Below, piece by piece: positions 11,270 to 22,045 of a stretch of 64,000 nt of DNA; positions within the stretch are counted from its first letter, which is position 1; every line of letters begins with the position of its first letter. This DNA comes from Neonectria sp. B-13 (Eukaryota; Ascomycota; Sordariomycetes; Hypocreales; Nectriaceae): the NCBI GenBank assembly GCA_002682825.1, contig NOKP01000017.1:124001-188000 (forward strand), written 5' to 3'. The translations under genes were made by a program, and so were the position numbers. Under the pieces are notes generated by a model. The model was not told where the DNA came from. It saw only the letters and a list, made by a program, of their open reading frames with translations, and did no database searches.

Positions 11270-12279
11270 CTATACTGACAGAGATTGTACGCCTTCAGAT
11301 AAAACTGGGCGATCTCCACCAGAATAATAGGGAAGTCTTACACTCGGGGATTGTTGGTGAATCCAAACTACGCCAAACGACGATGGCGTCGTTGGAAATG
11401 TAGTTGCGGTCCTTGACACAAGACTTGATTCTATGATCGCCGAGTGAATCAATTCGTGTAGTCTCCGGCTGGGAACAGCTGACGATCCTTGTGCTTCGTA
11501 AACCAGATGGGTGACTCCGCGAACTCTGACTGCCGCCAGTGCCAGGAGCTTGGCTTAGCCAGAATCATTTGCGAGCAGATTAGCACCAGGTCGTATCCGG
11601 GTGGAGTTGAGACACTCTCGACGTTCTGGTTAACAGTATTGAAAACGCGGTCATCTTTCAGGCTGTCTTCAATTGGGCCAGCTCTGTTAGCAATTAACTC
11701 TTTTGTGAGATAGCTAGTGCCAAGAGGGTTAAGTTTGTCGTCCCAAGGCATTTGCACCGAGTCAGAGTAAACGAACGAGTTGTTGTAGCCATCAATGGCA
11801 GGGTCGATGCGAAGGTTGAACAAATGCCGGTGATACAATGCTCCATCAGCAACTGTTGTAACCCAGGGGGCCTTGGAGTCTTTGGCGATGAGTTCGAGAG
11901 AATTCCTGGTGCCCGGGTCTTAAATGAGATCTCACCAGACTGATTAAAGATCCACGCGAAGATGTACTAGTAGTTGGCCACGGTGATATTCTTGTTGCTA
12001 AACAATCTTGCAGTTGGTAACATTAACCACGGCCTCGAACAAGCGTGGAGTTTTCTTAATATACGAAATGAGGAAGACCCGGCAAGGCAGCTCAGGACCA
12101 GAAAGATCCTTATTATAAACGCTGAGATAGATCAGCTGCTCTTTCTTAAGAGGCTCGTCAAGACTCGCAGCCTTAAAGTGAAGCTGAACAGACGCAATCG
12201 GATTCTTGATCAAGTCCGTCGCCGCCTGTATCTCCTTGGTAATACCCGGGTCGGGAGGAGGAAAGAGCCTATCGCTCAT
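11270..12279 (-). pseudogene. Copper amine oxidase pseudogene with internal deletion
   Basis: Read on the minus strand, ATG at 12279 starts MSDRLFPPPDPGITKEIQAA, a normal N-terminal domain of a fungal copper amine oxidase, continuing to LFEAVVNVTNCK. It then jumps directly, in another frame, to NITVANY, the site of the topaquinone (TPQ) tyrosine. About 290 residues of the usual ~670 are missing between. The Tyr codon (11970-11972) is followed at once by TAG (11967-11969) where the family has Asp or Glu. Beyond it IFAWIFNQSGEISFK, LRIDPAIDGYNNSFVYSD, and near the end IVVWRSL and VEIAQFYLKAYN are still readable, with further frameshifts and stops. The gene cannot make active enzyme, which would oxidise primary amines to aldehydes. 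A functional copy may exist elsewhere. Confidence 0.88.
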
Positions 12280-13374
12280 GGTTATAATCTCTAATTTATT
12301 GAATAAAATAGTCAGATAATACATACTGAGGAAGGGTTTGAGGGTGTGGTGATCTAGCTCAAATCCTATCTAAGATGGTAGCTTATATCTTAGGCATCTC
12401 GGAAGCTAAGTCAAACACCACATCTAACACGGCCCAAGCAAGCTTCATAGTCACACTCCGCACACAGACTACGACACAGCCGCTTCCATTACGGAATCTC
12501 GCTAGGTAAGTGACAACAGGGTAATTTTGTAAGATTTCGTCATATCCTCTAATTGTGTACTTTACTCATGGAGATGGTTTTGTAAGCATTAGAACCTTAG
12601 GTATTATTAAAAGAAGTGACTTTGATATGCTTTATTGTTAATCATTCAAGCTATCATTATTTTACGCATTTTATCCCTCTTCGACAATTATCAGGAAGCC
12701 TCTAGGGTGACCTCAAAACAGGAGCAGGGACGCGAAGCTGGAGTGAAGTCATTAGTCAGTAACGCGCTGACATTTCATCCCTCATAGTAGAATATCCACT
12801 TGACTATCGATAAGAAGCTACATAACAGGCAAAGGTCGATAGTAACCCGCGCTACGCCAAAACGAGACCAGCCAGCTATCGACTCGGCCCCAGGAGGCAA
12901 TGGCTTTCGAGGAGTGACAGCATCTTGAGACGAAGCCCAAGCGTTGATTCTACAGTTCTCCGCTCTGCTAAGACGCTACCCACGACTAATGTGCTGAGCT
13001 TTTACAGTAATTACACCCGTGAAAGCTCTCAAAGGTGGGGTGTGGCAGATGCAGCGGTAAGCGTGCGGGAGGGCCGGAGCCGGCACTCGGAACTCCGGGC
13101 ATGCGCCGTGTCCTTACAGGTGGCACTCGGAACTCCAGGCATGCTCAAGCAATGCAGATCTAGACTATGCTTATTAACAGCTCTATCAGTTGCTTACCGC
13201 GCAGCGTACAATTAAAGGATCCCTAAGCGTAGTATTTAATTAGGCCGCCCTCTCTCTTTCTAATCGTCTACTTACTCCAGAGTTCCAATCAAGATTAGAC
13301 AACAAACATTCGGTGTCTCGTTCGCTATCTCATTCCTATACAAAAAGCTGATTCGAACAATCGCAATACTCAAC
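12280..13374. other. Gene-free stretch upstream of the NmrA-like gene
   Basis: No coding frame with support. It contains an AT-rich part (12290-12700) and a more GC-rich part (12720-13200) with a 23-base direct repeat. An 8-base inverted pair, gtcgatag near 12835 and ctatcgac near 12881, is also present. The last 150 bases are likely the promoter and leader of the gene at 13375. Confidence 0.5.
13082..13144. repeat. 23-bp direct repeat, two copies 40 bp apart
   Basis: ggcactcggaactcc followed by R and ggcatgc occurs at 13082-13104 and 13122-13144, differing at one base. The GC-rich surroundings contrast with AT-rich flanks. The origin is unknown; it could be a leftover of a mobile element or a duplicated regulator site. 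Confidence 0.75.
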
Positions 13375-14558
13375 ATGGTTGTAGTAGCTATCGCTGGAGG
13401 GACGGGGGGCATTGGTCGAGCCATTGTCAATAGCATCGTTGCAAATGGAAAGCATAAGGCTATTGTTTTAGCGAGAAGGGTGAGTTTTCCAGCTACGCGA
13501 TCTGGCTGGTGTTTTTATTTATTGTGAGCTAACCAGGTGCCGTTTCAAGTCGGACGAGGCTCTCGCCGCCGAACTAGGAGCCCCCATTATTGCGGTCGAC
13601 TACACCAACGTCCCAGAACTAACCACCACCCTCGAGCGATATGGTGTCCACACCGTCATCTCCACCATAAACATGCGGACCACCGAAGGCGAACCTCCTG
13701 AGATAGAACTCATTCGTGCCGCCGATGCGTCTAAGTCGACTAAGCGCATTATCTCCAGCGAATGGGGTGTCCCAAGCACAGCCGAGTGAGAACCAATGCC
13801 CTGTTTTAATTCCATGAGTGGCATTTACTTGTTGTTTTTTGATGAATTTTGTTGCTGACTTTGCTTGTTTGTTTATATAGCCAGAGCAAAGACCAACTTC
13901 AAGTCGCACGCAAGTTCCGCGCGAAGGCGGCCCTTGAAGAGGCCAAGAGCCTTGAAAGCACGGTGGTCTACAATGGTTATTTCCTTGATTACTACGTCAC
14001 GCCAGCCATCAAGACGTACCTAATCCCGGCCACGCTGTTCGTGGACATGCAGCATGACGCAGCCTCGATCCCCGGCGCCGGCAACACTCCCGTGGTGTAC
14101 AGCCACACCTTCGACGTCGGCGAGCTCATCAACGCAAGCCTTGATCTCGAGAGGTGGGAACCCGAGACTTTCATCAGCTGTGACAAGGTGACACTCAACG
14201 AGTTTGTACAGCTTGCTGAGGCTGCCAAAGGTACATAGATTTCCCAGCTCTGCTCCGTTGACGCGGGGCTACCAGGCTAACCGTTTGTAAAAACGCAGGA
14301 ACTAAGTTCAAGGTGTCATACGACTCTGTAGAGGACTTGAAAGCTGGCCAGTGGACGGACCTTCCGGGTCAAGTGGAGGCATACAAGGTCTTCCCCAAGG
14401 GCCAGTTCCAGAGCTTTATAATTCCCTACAGCTTATGGCTCGAGGCTGGCGCTTTCGACCTGAAGCCGGAGAAGACCTTGAACAGCATGTTCCCGGAGAT
14501 CAAAACTTCTACAGTAAAGGAACTTTTGGAGAAGGCCTGGAAGGGTCATGAGCTATAA
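13375..14558 (+). CDS. NmrA-like / isoflavone-reductase-type NAD(P)-binding protein
   Basis: Four exons, approximately 13375-13479, 13529-13785, 13881-14230 and 14299-14558, give 323 residues. The start MVVVAIAGGTGGIGRAIV is the atypical-SDR nucleotide-binding motif GGTGGIG. HTVISTIN and KRIISSEWG follow, typical of NmrA-like and isoflavone-reductase-like proteins. There is no classical YxxxK pair; an EEAKS helix and VVYNGYFLDYYV fall where this family shapes its substrate pocket. The first acceptor is uncertain: the frame requires the AG at 13527-13528, not the nearer CAG at 13534-13536. Either a weak acceptor or a small frame error is present there. Role: probable NADPH-dependent reductase or redox sensor in the cytosol. 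It sits between two pseudogenes but looks intact. Confidence 0.8.
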
Positions 14559-15299
14559 TACTTCATAATACATTTGTGCACTTCAATTTGAAAGCGTGTT
14601 ATTGATCTATTACATGATATTGACTAAGGCAAAAAACCATAAACAAAGCTCATTATTAGTTGTCCTAGCTCTCTAAAAGTAGAAAGTGATCTCACATTTC
14701 TTGATAAACATAAAAGCAATAAAACAGATTAGAAAAGCTCTTTAAGTGTATTATCAGTATCTCAAGTATTTATACTCCGAGAGTATATGAATCACCATAT
14801 TCAGCAATCTAGAAAATAAGACTACTAGATATAAAGCTCAAGTGAGGCGAAGCCTAAACTTTTCGAGTTTGAACGCATTGGAATCATCAACTCGAACTGG
14901 TATTCACTAACACAACGTTTAAGCCGCCATGATGAAAGGCAAGGTGATGAAAGTACAAATTGAGGAAGCGTACATCAACTGCCCCATATGATATCTCTTA
15001 ATAACAGCAACTCTAAGTTCAATCCTTGGTTTCAGTATCAAGATAAGCTTAGAAAATGAAGGGTTAATAATTAAGGCTAACAATTGAGGCATGTTAGGGT
15101 ATTTAATGTTTGGGTTAAGGCTAGAGTTCAGGTTGAGGATAAGCTTAGCCTTAGTATATTCTTACTATTAATATATTGATTTGTGGTACCGCTTGTGGTT
15201 TGCGTACGTGTATGTTTACAATAAACACATTAGCGTTCAGGTTATTGACTTGTTCGGAAAGGCTTCTTCCTTGCCTTTATCTTCCTCGGAGACAAGTCA
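14559..15299. other. AT-rich, RIP-like stretch before the permease relic
   Basis: No gene seen. About 14560-15190 is AT-rich, with many TTAA and TAAT words and nearly no CpG. It adjoins the truncated 5' end of a permease relic, consistent with degraded repeat DNA. Confidence 0.5.
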
Positions 15300-16062
15300 T
15301 TCGGCGAGGCCGAGTTCTGGCTGGCTGGCGCTAATCAAAGTCGCAGCCATCCTAGCTTTCTTATGCGCCATCCTTGTCAAATCATGGATGGCGAGAAGAT
15401 TGGCTCTGAGTTCTGCAATTACTAAGTGCTGTTCGTGAGCGGCCTTAAAAGGCTCTTCAAGATTTTCGTCTTTACGGTTATAGCGGCGACGAGATGATTG
15501 GACTGACGGCGGGGGAATCATGGAACCCCAGCCGAGATATCCCCAGGACTGTCAAGATCGTTCTCTGTCGCATTATGGGCATCTTTCACATGGGCATGTT
15601 CTTCCTGACCATCGTCGTCCTGCATGATGACCCAATCTGCTCTCGGCCACGAGCAAGCCGGCGAGATCTCCATTTGTCATCGCCTTTACTAGATTTGGCG
15701 CTATAGCTGGGGCTCATGATATCAACGCCACCACTCTAGTCACCATGTTCTCGGCCATTAATAGGGCTCATACGTAGGTTCGCGCACGCTGTACGGCTTG
15801 GCGGAGGAGGGCTGGCACCTAAAATGTTATGTTGGACAAACAAGGGTGGCGTCCCGGTTTATTCACTCGTATTTATGAACCTATCTAGCACAGCAGGTGT
15901 TGTTTACACATGTATCGTTTCGATGACCGGTGTCGCCACCTTCATCACCTGTAGGTCGACGCACCTCCTTTTGCTCCCAGCCTTGTTGAGAACGCATTCT
16001 TCGTCTTCTTCCAAGCTTGGACGTCATTCGCGCTATGGGACATCCAGGTCTGACTAGCTCAG
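15300..16062 (+). pseudogene. Amino-acid permease (APC family) relic
   Basis: Pieces of a fungal YAT/APC amino-acid permease are readable in order but in shifting frames. They are FGEAEFWL, then ALIKVAAILAFL (frameshift), YGYSGDEMIGLTAGESWNPS and IPRTVKIVLCRIMG, SPFVIAFTRFGAIAGAHDIN ending in a stop, SRTLYGLAEEG, and LAPKMLCWTNKGGVPVYSLV through TGVATFITC. The N-terminal half of the transporter is missing and replaced by AT-rich DNA, and the last segment is lost too. Family members are about 520-560 residues with 12 membrane segments; here roughly 240 residues of disrupted homology remain. At least three frameshifts or stops make it non-functional. It is the second catabolism-related relic within 5 kb. 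Confidence 0.85.
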
Positions 16063-16164
16063 TGGTAAAGTTTACATGGCCCATTTGTAGTAGGCAAGCA
16101 GAGTGTGTGACTAGGGAGGCCATGATCCAGGCCGAATGGCCCGTACGTACACTAGATACGCCCG

Positions 16165-17914
16165 TTAAAAGACAGCAATTTCTACGCCCTTGCTCTTGGC
16201 AGCTTCGTGTATGTCGAAATCGGACGTGCCGTCTTGCCATGCTTCATCCAGTAAGTCAAACGTGGCTTTGACGAGCTTAAACGAGTCTCGTCGCAGAAAA
16301 GACATGCGCAGATCGTGCAGAGTCCTCCTCCACTCGATATGCCCTTTTAGAAGTCCAACCTCCAAACTCGCCATCACCATGGGGTATATGAGGGCGTTGT
16401 GGACGAGTAGATGCTCGTTTTGAGGCAGTTCGAAGGACCGATTCATAGCGTCCATCGACGCGATTAACCGGCACAAAATCACGTCGGACCCGGGAGCGGC
16501 GTGCAATGCGCCGGGTTTATGACTGCTACCGCCGGATCCTCTTTGCTTCCGCTCCATTCTTATACGCCGGCGGACCTCAAGGATGCCGCTGAACCGCCAG
16601 CAGTCCCAGAGATGGCATTGCAAGAATTCGCCTACCTCACCGTGCCAGGTCCACAGGCGACTCTCGGTGTACTCGTCGTCGTTGTCAAAGAGGCTTGCGA
16701 AGATGTCAAGCAGAGATCTTGGCAGCCCCGAGACGACTTCTACGCCCGAAAGTCGGCCGTCTTTCAAGGTATCTTGCAGTTTCCGCAGAAGCTTCCAGAT
16801 GCCAACAGGTGGACCGATGCGCCCTATGGTCATGGAGGGAATGTCCATGACGCCCAAGACTTCCAAGGTGTGACGTATGGCCATGTTTTCAATGGGGATT
16901 TCGCCTGGCGATTGTAGGCGCGTTCTTAGTTGGTAGGCGTCAACTATGAGTTCGATGTAATATGTCCATGGTTGCGCTTGTAGGAGCTGCGATTACCGTC
17001 ACTATTAACTATCGAGTCGCTGGCGGCTTGCAGGGTACAATGGTATCACCAGATGAGAGCACACGGTACGGTATGATTCAGGTGAAAGGGTGATACGGGA
17101 TGGTAACGGAGTCATGTTGAGAAAAGGCACAAAGTAACATACTCGTAATGTGCATAATAGAAGCCCTGCGCAAAGTGTCGCGGCATGCATGGCTCCTTGG
17201 CGCCTTGCAAGCTCGAGACGAAATGTTTGCAGGGCAAGGTCAACGTGCTCCATTGATGAGACGGACAGGCCGTCGTGGCCGTCGTCGAGATAGGCCTGGA
17301 TAGCGGCCGCGACGGTGACGAGGGCAGGGCTCTGGAGGGCCATCTCCTCAAAGTGCGGCTGGATCCAGCATTGGGCCTCGGTTGCGTAGAGGCGACGGAG
17401 GCCAGAGGTGAGGACTAGTTAGACCAAGGCAAGAGTGTCAGCAGGGATACGGGGGTCGGCAGTTCGCAAGGCAAGGGGCGAGCCAACACTTTGTAAACAG
17501 CTTCCGCTCGACGCTCAGGCCTTCGATGCGTGGCGATGATGGGTCGGAGGGGGAGGAGACGGAGCCGGTCCAGACGATGGAGTGGGCGGAGTGGGTGGAG
17601 TGGACGGACGGGACGGAGCACGGAGAAGAAGCCGATGGATCAACAAAGCTTGGAGCAGAGCTTGGAGCAGAGCTCGAAGCAAGGCTCGTCTGTAGATTCT
17701 TCCCGGTCTCAGCCCTGGCACACGCAGCCACGTCGGGAATCGAGACTCCGGCGAAGCGTCCCCTGACCGCGATGCCACCCGTCCACCGCAGCGCCGTCGC
17801 GTAGCCCTCGCACTGGATGCCTCTGCGCGCGCACGCGTTGCACCCGGGACGCCCCTCGTCACACTTGCGCTTGCGCCGTTTGCAATTGCCGCAGCCGCCG
17901 CGAGACCGGGGCAT
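16165..17914 (-). CDS. Zn2Cys6 transcription factor with fungal-specific C-terminal domain
   Basis: Three exons on the minus strand, 17914-17488, 17414-17143 and 16986-16165, give 506 residues. The N-terminus holds the binuclear zinc cluster CGNCKRRKRKCDEGRPGC followed by NACARRGIQC, placed within 35 residues of the chosen ATG at 17914. The frame is open further upstream to 18217, but that segment does not look conserved. A Ser/Pro/His-rich linker of simple repeats follows. The rest (ATEAQCWIQPHFEEMALQSP, LQAQPWTYYIELIVDAYQL) fits the Fungal_trans_2 type regulatory domain. The first intron needs an unusual donor (gttggc) to keep frame, so that junction is tentative. It diverges from the MFS gene at 18721 across about 800 bases and is its likely regulator (inference). 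Confidence 0.82.
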
Positions 17915-18720
17915 TGCAGAATAGACTGAGGTTGTGAGGGGGAGATCTGGCGACTTGGCGTAGATCTTGGTGGGGTATGGATCCGCTGTCCACTGTAGAT
18001 TGGATCCGTCCAATGGAGATATCCGTAACGGTGCAGATGTCCGTACCGCTGCAGACAAACCGTGATCTGTAGTGCCTTTTGTGACTTGTTGTGGTGTGTG
18101 GACTACATGGTACGACGCAACGGGAGAGGTGGAGATGAAAACGCTAAGTCGTCGCGGCCAGCTCAAGCGGCGGCAGGGTCTATTATAGACAAAAGAGGAA
18201 GATAATGCCGAGCGCATCCAGGTTCTCCTTTGGGCCTGGCGTCGATGGTCTTATCGCCCCAGGCGCGTCCCGCGATTCGGCAAGGGGTGGAAACAATGGA
18301 GGTTCAAATGCGGGGGAGTTGCAACGCTTGTCGATGAAGCTTTCGCTCGCAAGGGCTTGAAGCTGGATTGGCCTCGGGAAGATGGTCAAGAGGTTGTCGA
18401 GAATTGGTGATTTCCGCTATCATTCCGAGCCTGGAGTTATCTTTGCATGACCAGGTTTGGAGTCTCAAGGTACGAAGTAGGCCAGCCTTTTGCTTATCGC
18501 CTGCTGCACCGCTGTCCAACTAGGGCGCCATTTTGCGGCGCCATCAATCACGAGTATAATTATCGTCGCAGTTTCACCCAGTCTCAGGGGCGTCGAAACC
18601 AACAGACCTGCCTCTTCTTCAACGCGACCACATGTTAAGCAGCTCGCCGGCTCTCATCAACAAGTGTCGAAGCATTCATCATATCTCTACACTTCATCAC
18701 TTCTAACATAAACGTCCACA
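17915..18720. other. Divergent promoter region between Zn2Cys6 regulator and MFS gene
   Basis: No gene assigned. The part nearest the regulator could be 5' untranslated or an alternative coding extension, because the regulator frame stays open to 18217. It contains four TCCG(T/C) words at 17982, 18005, 18022 and 18040. The last two lie in a near-identical 16-base direct repeat. Confidence 0.5.
18022..18055. repeat. 16-bp direct repeat with TCCGTA-NN-GNTGCAGA pattern
   Basis: 18022-18037 and 18040-18055 match at 14 of 16 bases and start 18 bases apart. They lie about 110-140 bases upstream of the regulator ATG. Because CCG is the half-site of Zn2Cys6 proteins, they are candidate autoregulatory sites. 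This is inference from position and triplets only. Confidence 0.5.
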
Positions 18721-20653
18721 ATGGTGGGCAAAGACATGTACCCGACGCCCGGTGGGGCCATTCTATTGCGCCGTGAGTTGACCCAATCTGGCTCCATTCC
18801 ATCGTCCATGCGTCCTCAATCACCCTGTCCTATGCTAAACAGATCCATCTCCCGCAGACGAGGATGCCACAGACGCCGCCGTCTTTGTCTTGGCCCCGAC
18901 TCCATCGTCGGATCCCAACGAGCCGCTGGTGGGAACCTCTCCCCTCGCGTCCGCTTGACTGACCACGGCTAACCACGCGCTGCTCGCTAGGACTGGAGCA
19001 CATGGCGCAAATATGTCAACTTTGCCTTCATAATGGCCGTCACCATTGCTGCCTTTACCAACCTCTCTATCCAAATCATCTTCTGGCAGCAAATAACCGT
19101 CGACCTTGACGTGACCATTTCCCAGCTGAGCAACGCCCAGTCTGCGCAGCTCGCCGGCCTGGCCATGGGATGCGTCTTCTTCATTCCCTTCACCATCAAG
19201 TATGGTCGCCGGTCGACCTACATCGTCTCCACCGCGCTGATGGCTGGTGTGTCGTGGTGGACGTCGAGGATGAACAGCTACCCCGAGCTCATTGTGACGG
19301 CTATCATCACAGGCTTGTCCGGTGCCGTCAACGAGACTGCGGTGCAAATGACGGTTAGTTTCCACTCTCGAGCCTCGTCTTCTCCCGCATTTTCACGCTC
19401 TGTGACTATCCTAAGAAGAGCACCAACTAACATCGCTCCAAGATTGCCGACCTCTTCTTCGTCCACCAGCGCGCCACAGCCAACGCCCTCTACTTCACCG
19501 GCGTCATGGTCGGCTCGTTTCTTACACCCATGGCCGCCGGCTCCCAAGCTGCGTCCCAGGGCTGGCGATGGTCCCAGTACACCCTTTCTATCGCCCTCAC
19601 GATTCTCTCTCTCCTCTTCGTCTTGTTCTTCGAAGAGACCAAGTACATCCCTGTTATCCTTAGCCAGGGCGAAGACACGATCGAATCTACTCCCAGCCCT
19701 GCTGCAAACGGCGACTCCAAGGAAGATATGGACAGGAAGGGCGGAGATACCTTGACCACCACTGTCAGCCCCGAGGCCACCATTCCCTTGAACACATGGC
19801 GTCAGCGCCTTCGGTTCCTGACGCCCACGCCCGAGTCTCTCCCTCAGCTCTTCATGATGCCCCTGCGCGTCATCACCCTCCCACACGTTTTCTTTACCGC
19901 TCTCCAATTCGCTTCTGGAGTCTGCTGGCTTGTCCTCCTTATGACGGTCGTATCCATTGTCTTTTCCCAGCCTCCCTACAGCTTTGACACAGCCGGCGTT
20001 GGCTACATGACTCTGGGACCCTTTGTGGGCAACGTTTTGGGCAGCCTCTATGGTGGGCCTTTCTCTGACTGGCTCATTGTCAGACTGGCGCGCAGAAATG
20101 GTGGCATGTATGAGCCGGAGATGCGACTTCACCCGCTGATTCTCCCTGTGATTTCGATGACGGGAGGAATCATCATGTTTGGAGTTACAGCAGATCGAGT
20201 GAGATCCCTATACATGACCGAAAATGCAGCAGTCACTAACAGACAATAGGGGATGCATTGGATTTATCCGTCCATCGGTGGTGCGTTCTTTGCTTTCGGA
20301 CTTGGCGCCAATGGCGACATCACATTTACACTCATCATCGACTCGTACCGCGAGGTAAGGCTCTCTACAAATATGTCGAAAATCAAGGCGCAATTTGCTA
20401 ACATCCGTTCCAGCTGACGGCTGAAGCCTTTGTCGGAATCGCCTTCATCCGCAACGCAGTGTCGGTTGCCGTCCCGTTCTCCCTCACGAAGTGGATGGGC
20501 AGCATGGGTCTTACAAACATGTACATTCTTAGCGGCTGCATTGCGTTCGCCATTGGGCTTCTGTACATCCCCATGATCATCTGGGGCAAGCAGATTCGCA
20601 CTGCTCAAGGGCCAAAGTACTGGCGCTTGGTTGAGAAGCGTGCACAGATTTAG
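18721..20653 (+). CDS. MFS transporter (DHA1-type), divergent from regulator
   Basis: Six exons, 18721-18772, 18843-18928, 18991-19353, 19443-20198, 20250-20354 and 20414-20653, give 533 residues. DWSTWRKYVNFAFIMAVTIA opens the first membrane segment. KYGRRSTYIVS is the loop 2-3 MFS signature. A long cytoplasmic loop lies between segments 6 and 7 (ILSQGEDTIES to NTWRQRLRFLTP). MHWIYPSIGGAFFAFGLG and DSYRELTAEAFVGIAFIRN are typical of fungal MFS transporters of the same group as the transporter at 29965-31842. Substrate unknown; probably small organic anions, sugars or toxic compounds at the plasma membrane. Control by the neighbouring Zn2Cys6 protein is likely from the divergent layout. Confidence 0.88.
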
Positions 20654-20887
20654 GTGTCGGTGGCATTTTACGTGTCTATTTTCGAAGCAGTGCTGTGTGT
20701 CTTTGCAAGTAGTTTAAGCAGTCTGAGGAAATATTCAGACACCGAAAATGTTCTTTGTCCATGTACCTTGAATCCCAACAGTGATGTCTCCGTTAGTTTA
20801 GCATCCGCGGTTTATTCTCTTTGCATGATTTAATTACTTTGTCCACTTTGGCCTCTAAAGCCACACTGAATATCTCCCCTTCGCCAC

Positions 20888-21644
20888 TTACAAGTCCGCA
20901 GCGGGCTTTCCCGGGAAGTTTGTCATTCGATAGCAGTCAATCACTGGTTTTCCTTCCCACATCGTCATCACTCCTATAGCTACAATCCCATTCATCCACC
21001 CGTAAGGACTTCCGCCCGGTGCCTCAAGGCGAATGTGGGTAAAATACTCCGCCATGTCCTGTGACACTGTCTCCTGTGTAGCCATCTCATCTGAAACTCC
21101 AGGCCCGTTACGAAATATGCCTGAAGCATGGACAAGAATGTGGTAGTTGTCATTTGTTTGCAACGTGTATACTGCGTCAAGCCTCCAAAATGCCTTGTCG
21201 TATGTTAGTCGAGACGTTACACTCGCCAACTCGACAGATCATGGAGGGTTGCATATTGCCACTGACCTTTTTTGGATGGACTGTCTCTGCCCAGTCTGCG
21301 CCGCTCCTCTCAACAATCACCCCCTGGATCCGAGGGCCGGTGACAGAACCGCCCTGAATAGGAAGCACGATTCGCGTAACACTAGTGCCATCAACGTTCG
21401 GAATCTCGGTTATGCCGTCGGAACTCATCTCGGCCACAATGCGATAGACGAACTCGAGGTGTGGCATCCGCATGTTCGGCACCTCGGTATCAGGCGGGGA
21501 ATGCATATTTCCCGGCGAGGGGACGTGGTGTTGCTGCGCCTCCATCTGATAGATAGTTGGTGTGGTGTTGGGAGTAACAAGACTACGACGATTAGATGGC
21601 CGCCGCGTGTAAGGTTTTGGGGATGGTGGCTCATGGGAAAGCAC
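20888..21644 (-). CDS. DUF3237 domain protein
   Basis: Two minus-strand exons, 21644-21267 and 21193-20888 (73-base intron), give 227 residues if the first ATG is used. The conserved part may begin at an inner Met (MHSPPDTEVPNMRMPHLEFV). HLEFVYRIVAEMS, IQGGSVTGPRIQGVIVERSG, GADWAETVHP, RLDAVYTLQTNDNYHILVHA and HIRLEAPGGSPYGWMNGIVA follow the pattern of DUF3237. That is a small beta-barrel family of unknown activity found in bacteria and fungi, often beside degradative genes. There is no signal peptide. It is convergent with the MFS gene and divergent from the amidase gene. Function unassigned. Confidence 0.8.
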
Positions 21645-22045
21645 ATATTTATTCCCCTTTAAGGATGTAAGCCGCCCGGTTGAAGTTCTGGATTGCGATA
21701 GTCCGTATACTTCCCCACACTTGGCGTAAGATAGGCTTCACGTTGGCAACTAGTTAGCCGTCGCATCGCGAGTAGCGCCTCCACCTTCTCGATTGGGGCA
21801 TTGATCGCGCCGTCCGCCAAGCTTTGATATGACAGGGACCACACTTGAACACATGACAGGGAACGTCGGTCGATAAGGCCTAACAGTGGTGGGCCTTGTG
21901 CAAAGGAACAGTCTCGGCATTCGGATTAGCCCTTATAACAACTAGTTCCAAGTCGCCTTGCATTTGGACTTCCTCTACCATCTTCCCAGCACCCCATTCA
22001 GCCCTTCATTCGGCACAATCCCACCCTCACTCTTCTTTCCTCGTG
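21645..22045. other. Divergent intergenic region, DUF3237 gene and amidase gene
   Basis: About 400 bases that must hold both promoters. No clear TATA box or repeated motif stood out. Confidence 0.4.

Noticed and set aside
17526..17804. Plus-strand frames over the Ser-rich linker of the Zn2Cys6 regulator
   Set aside because: They are mirrored simple repeats; the minus strand carries the zinc cluster and regulatory domain.
19278..20132. Minus-strand 284-codon frame opposite the MFS gene
   Set aside because: Mirror of the MFS exons; composition follows the plus-strand codons.
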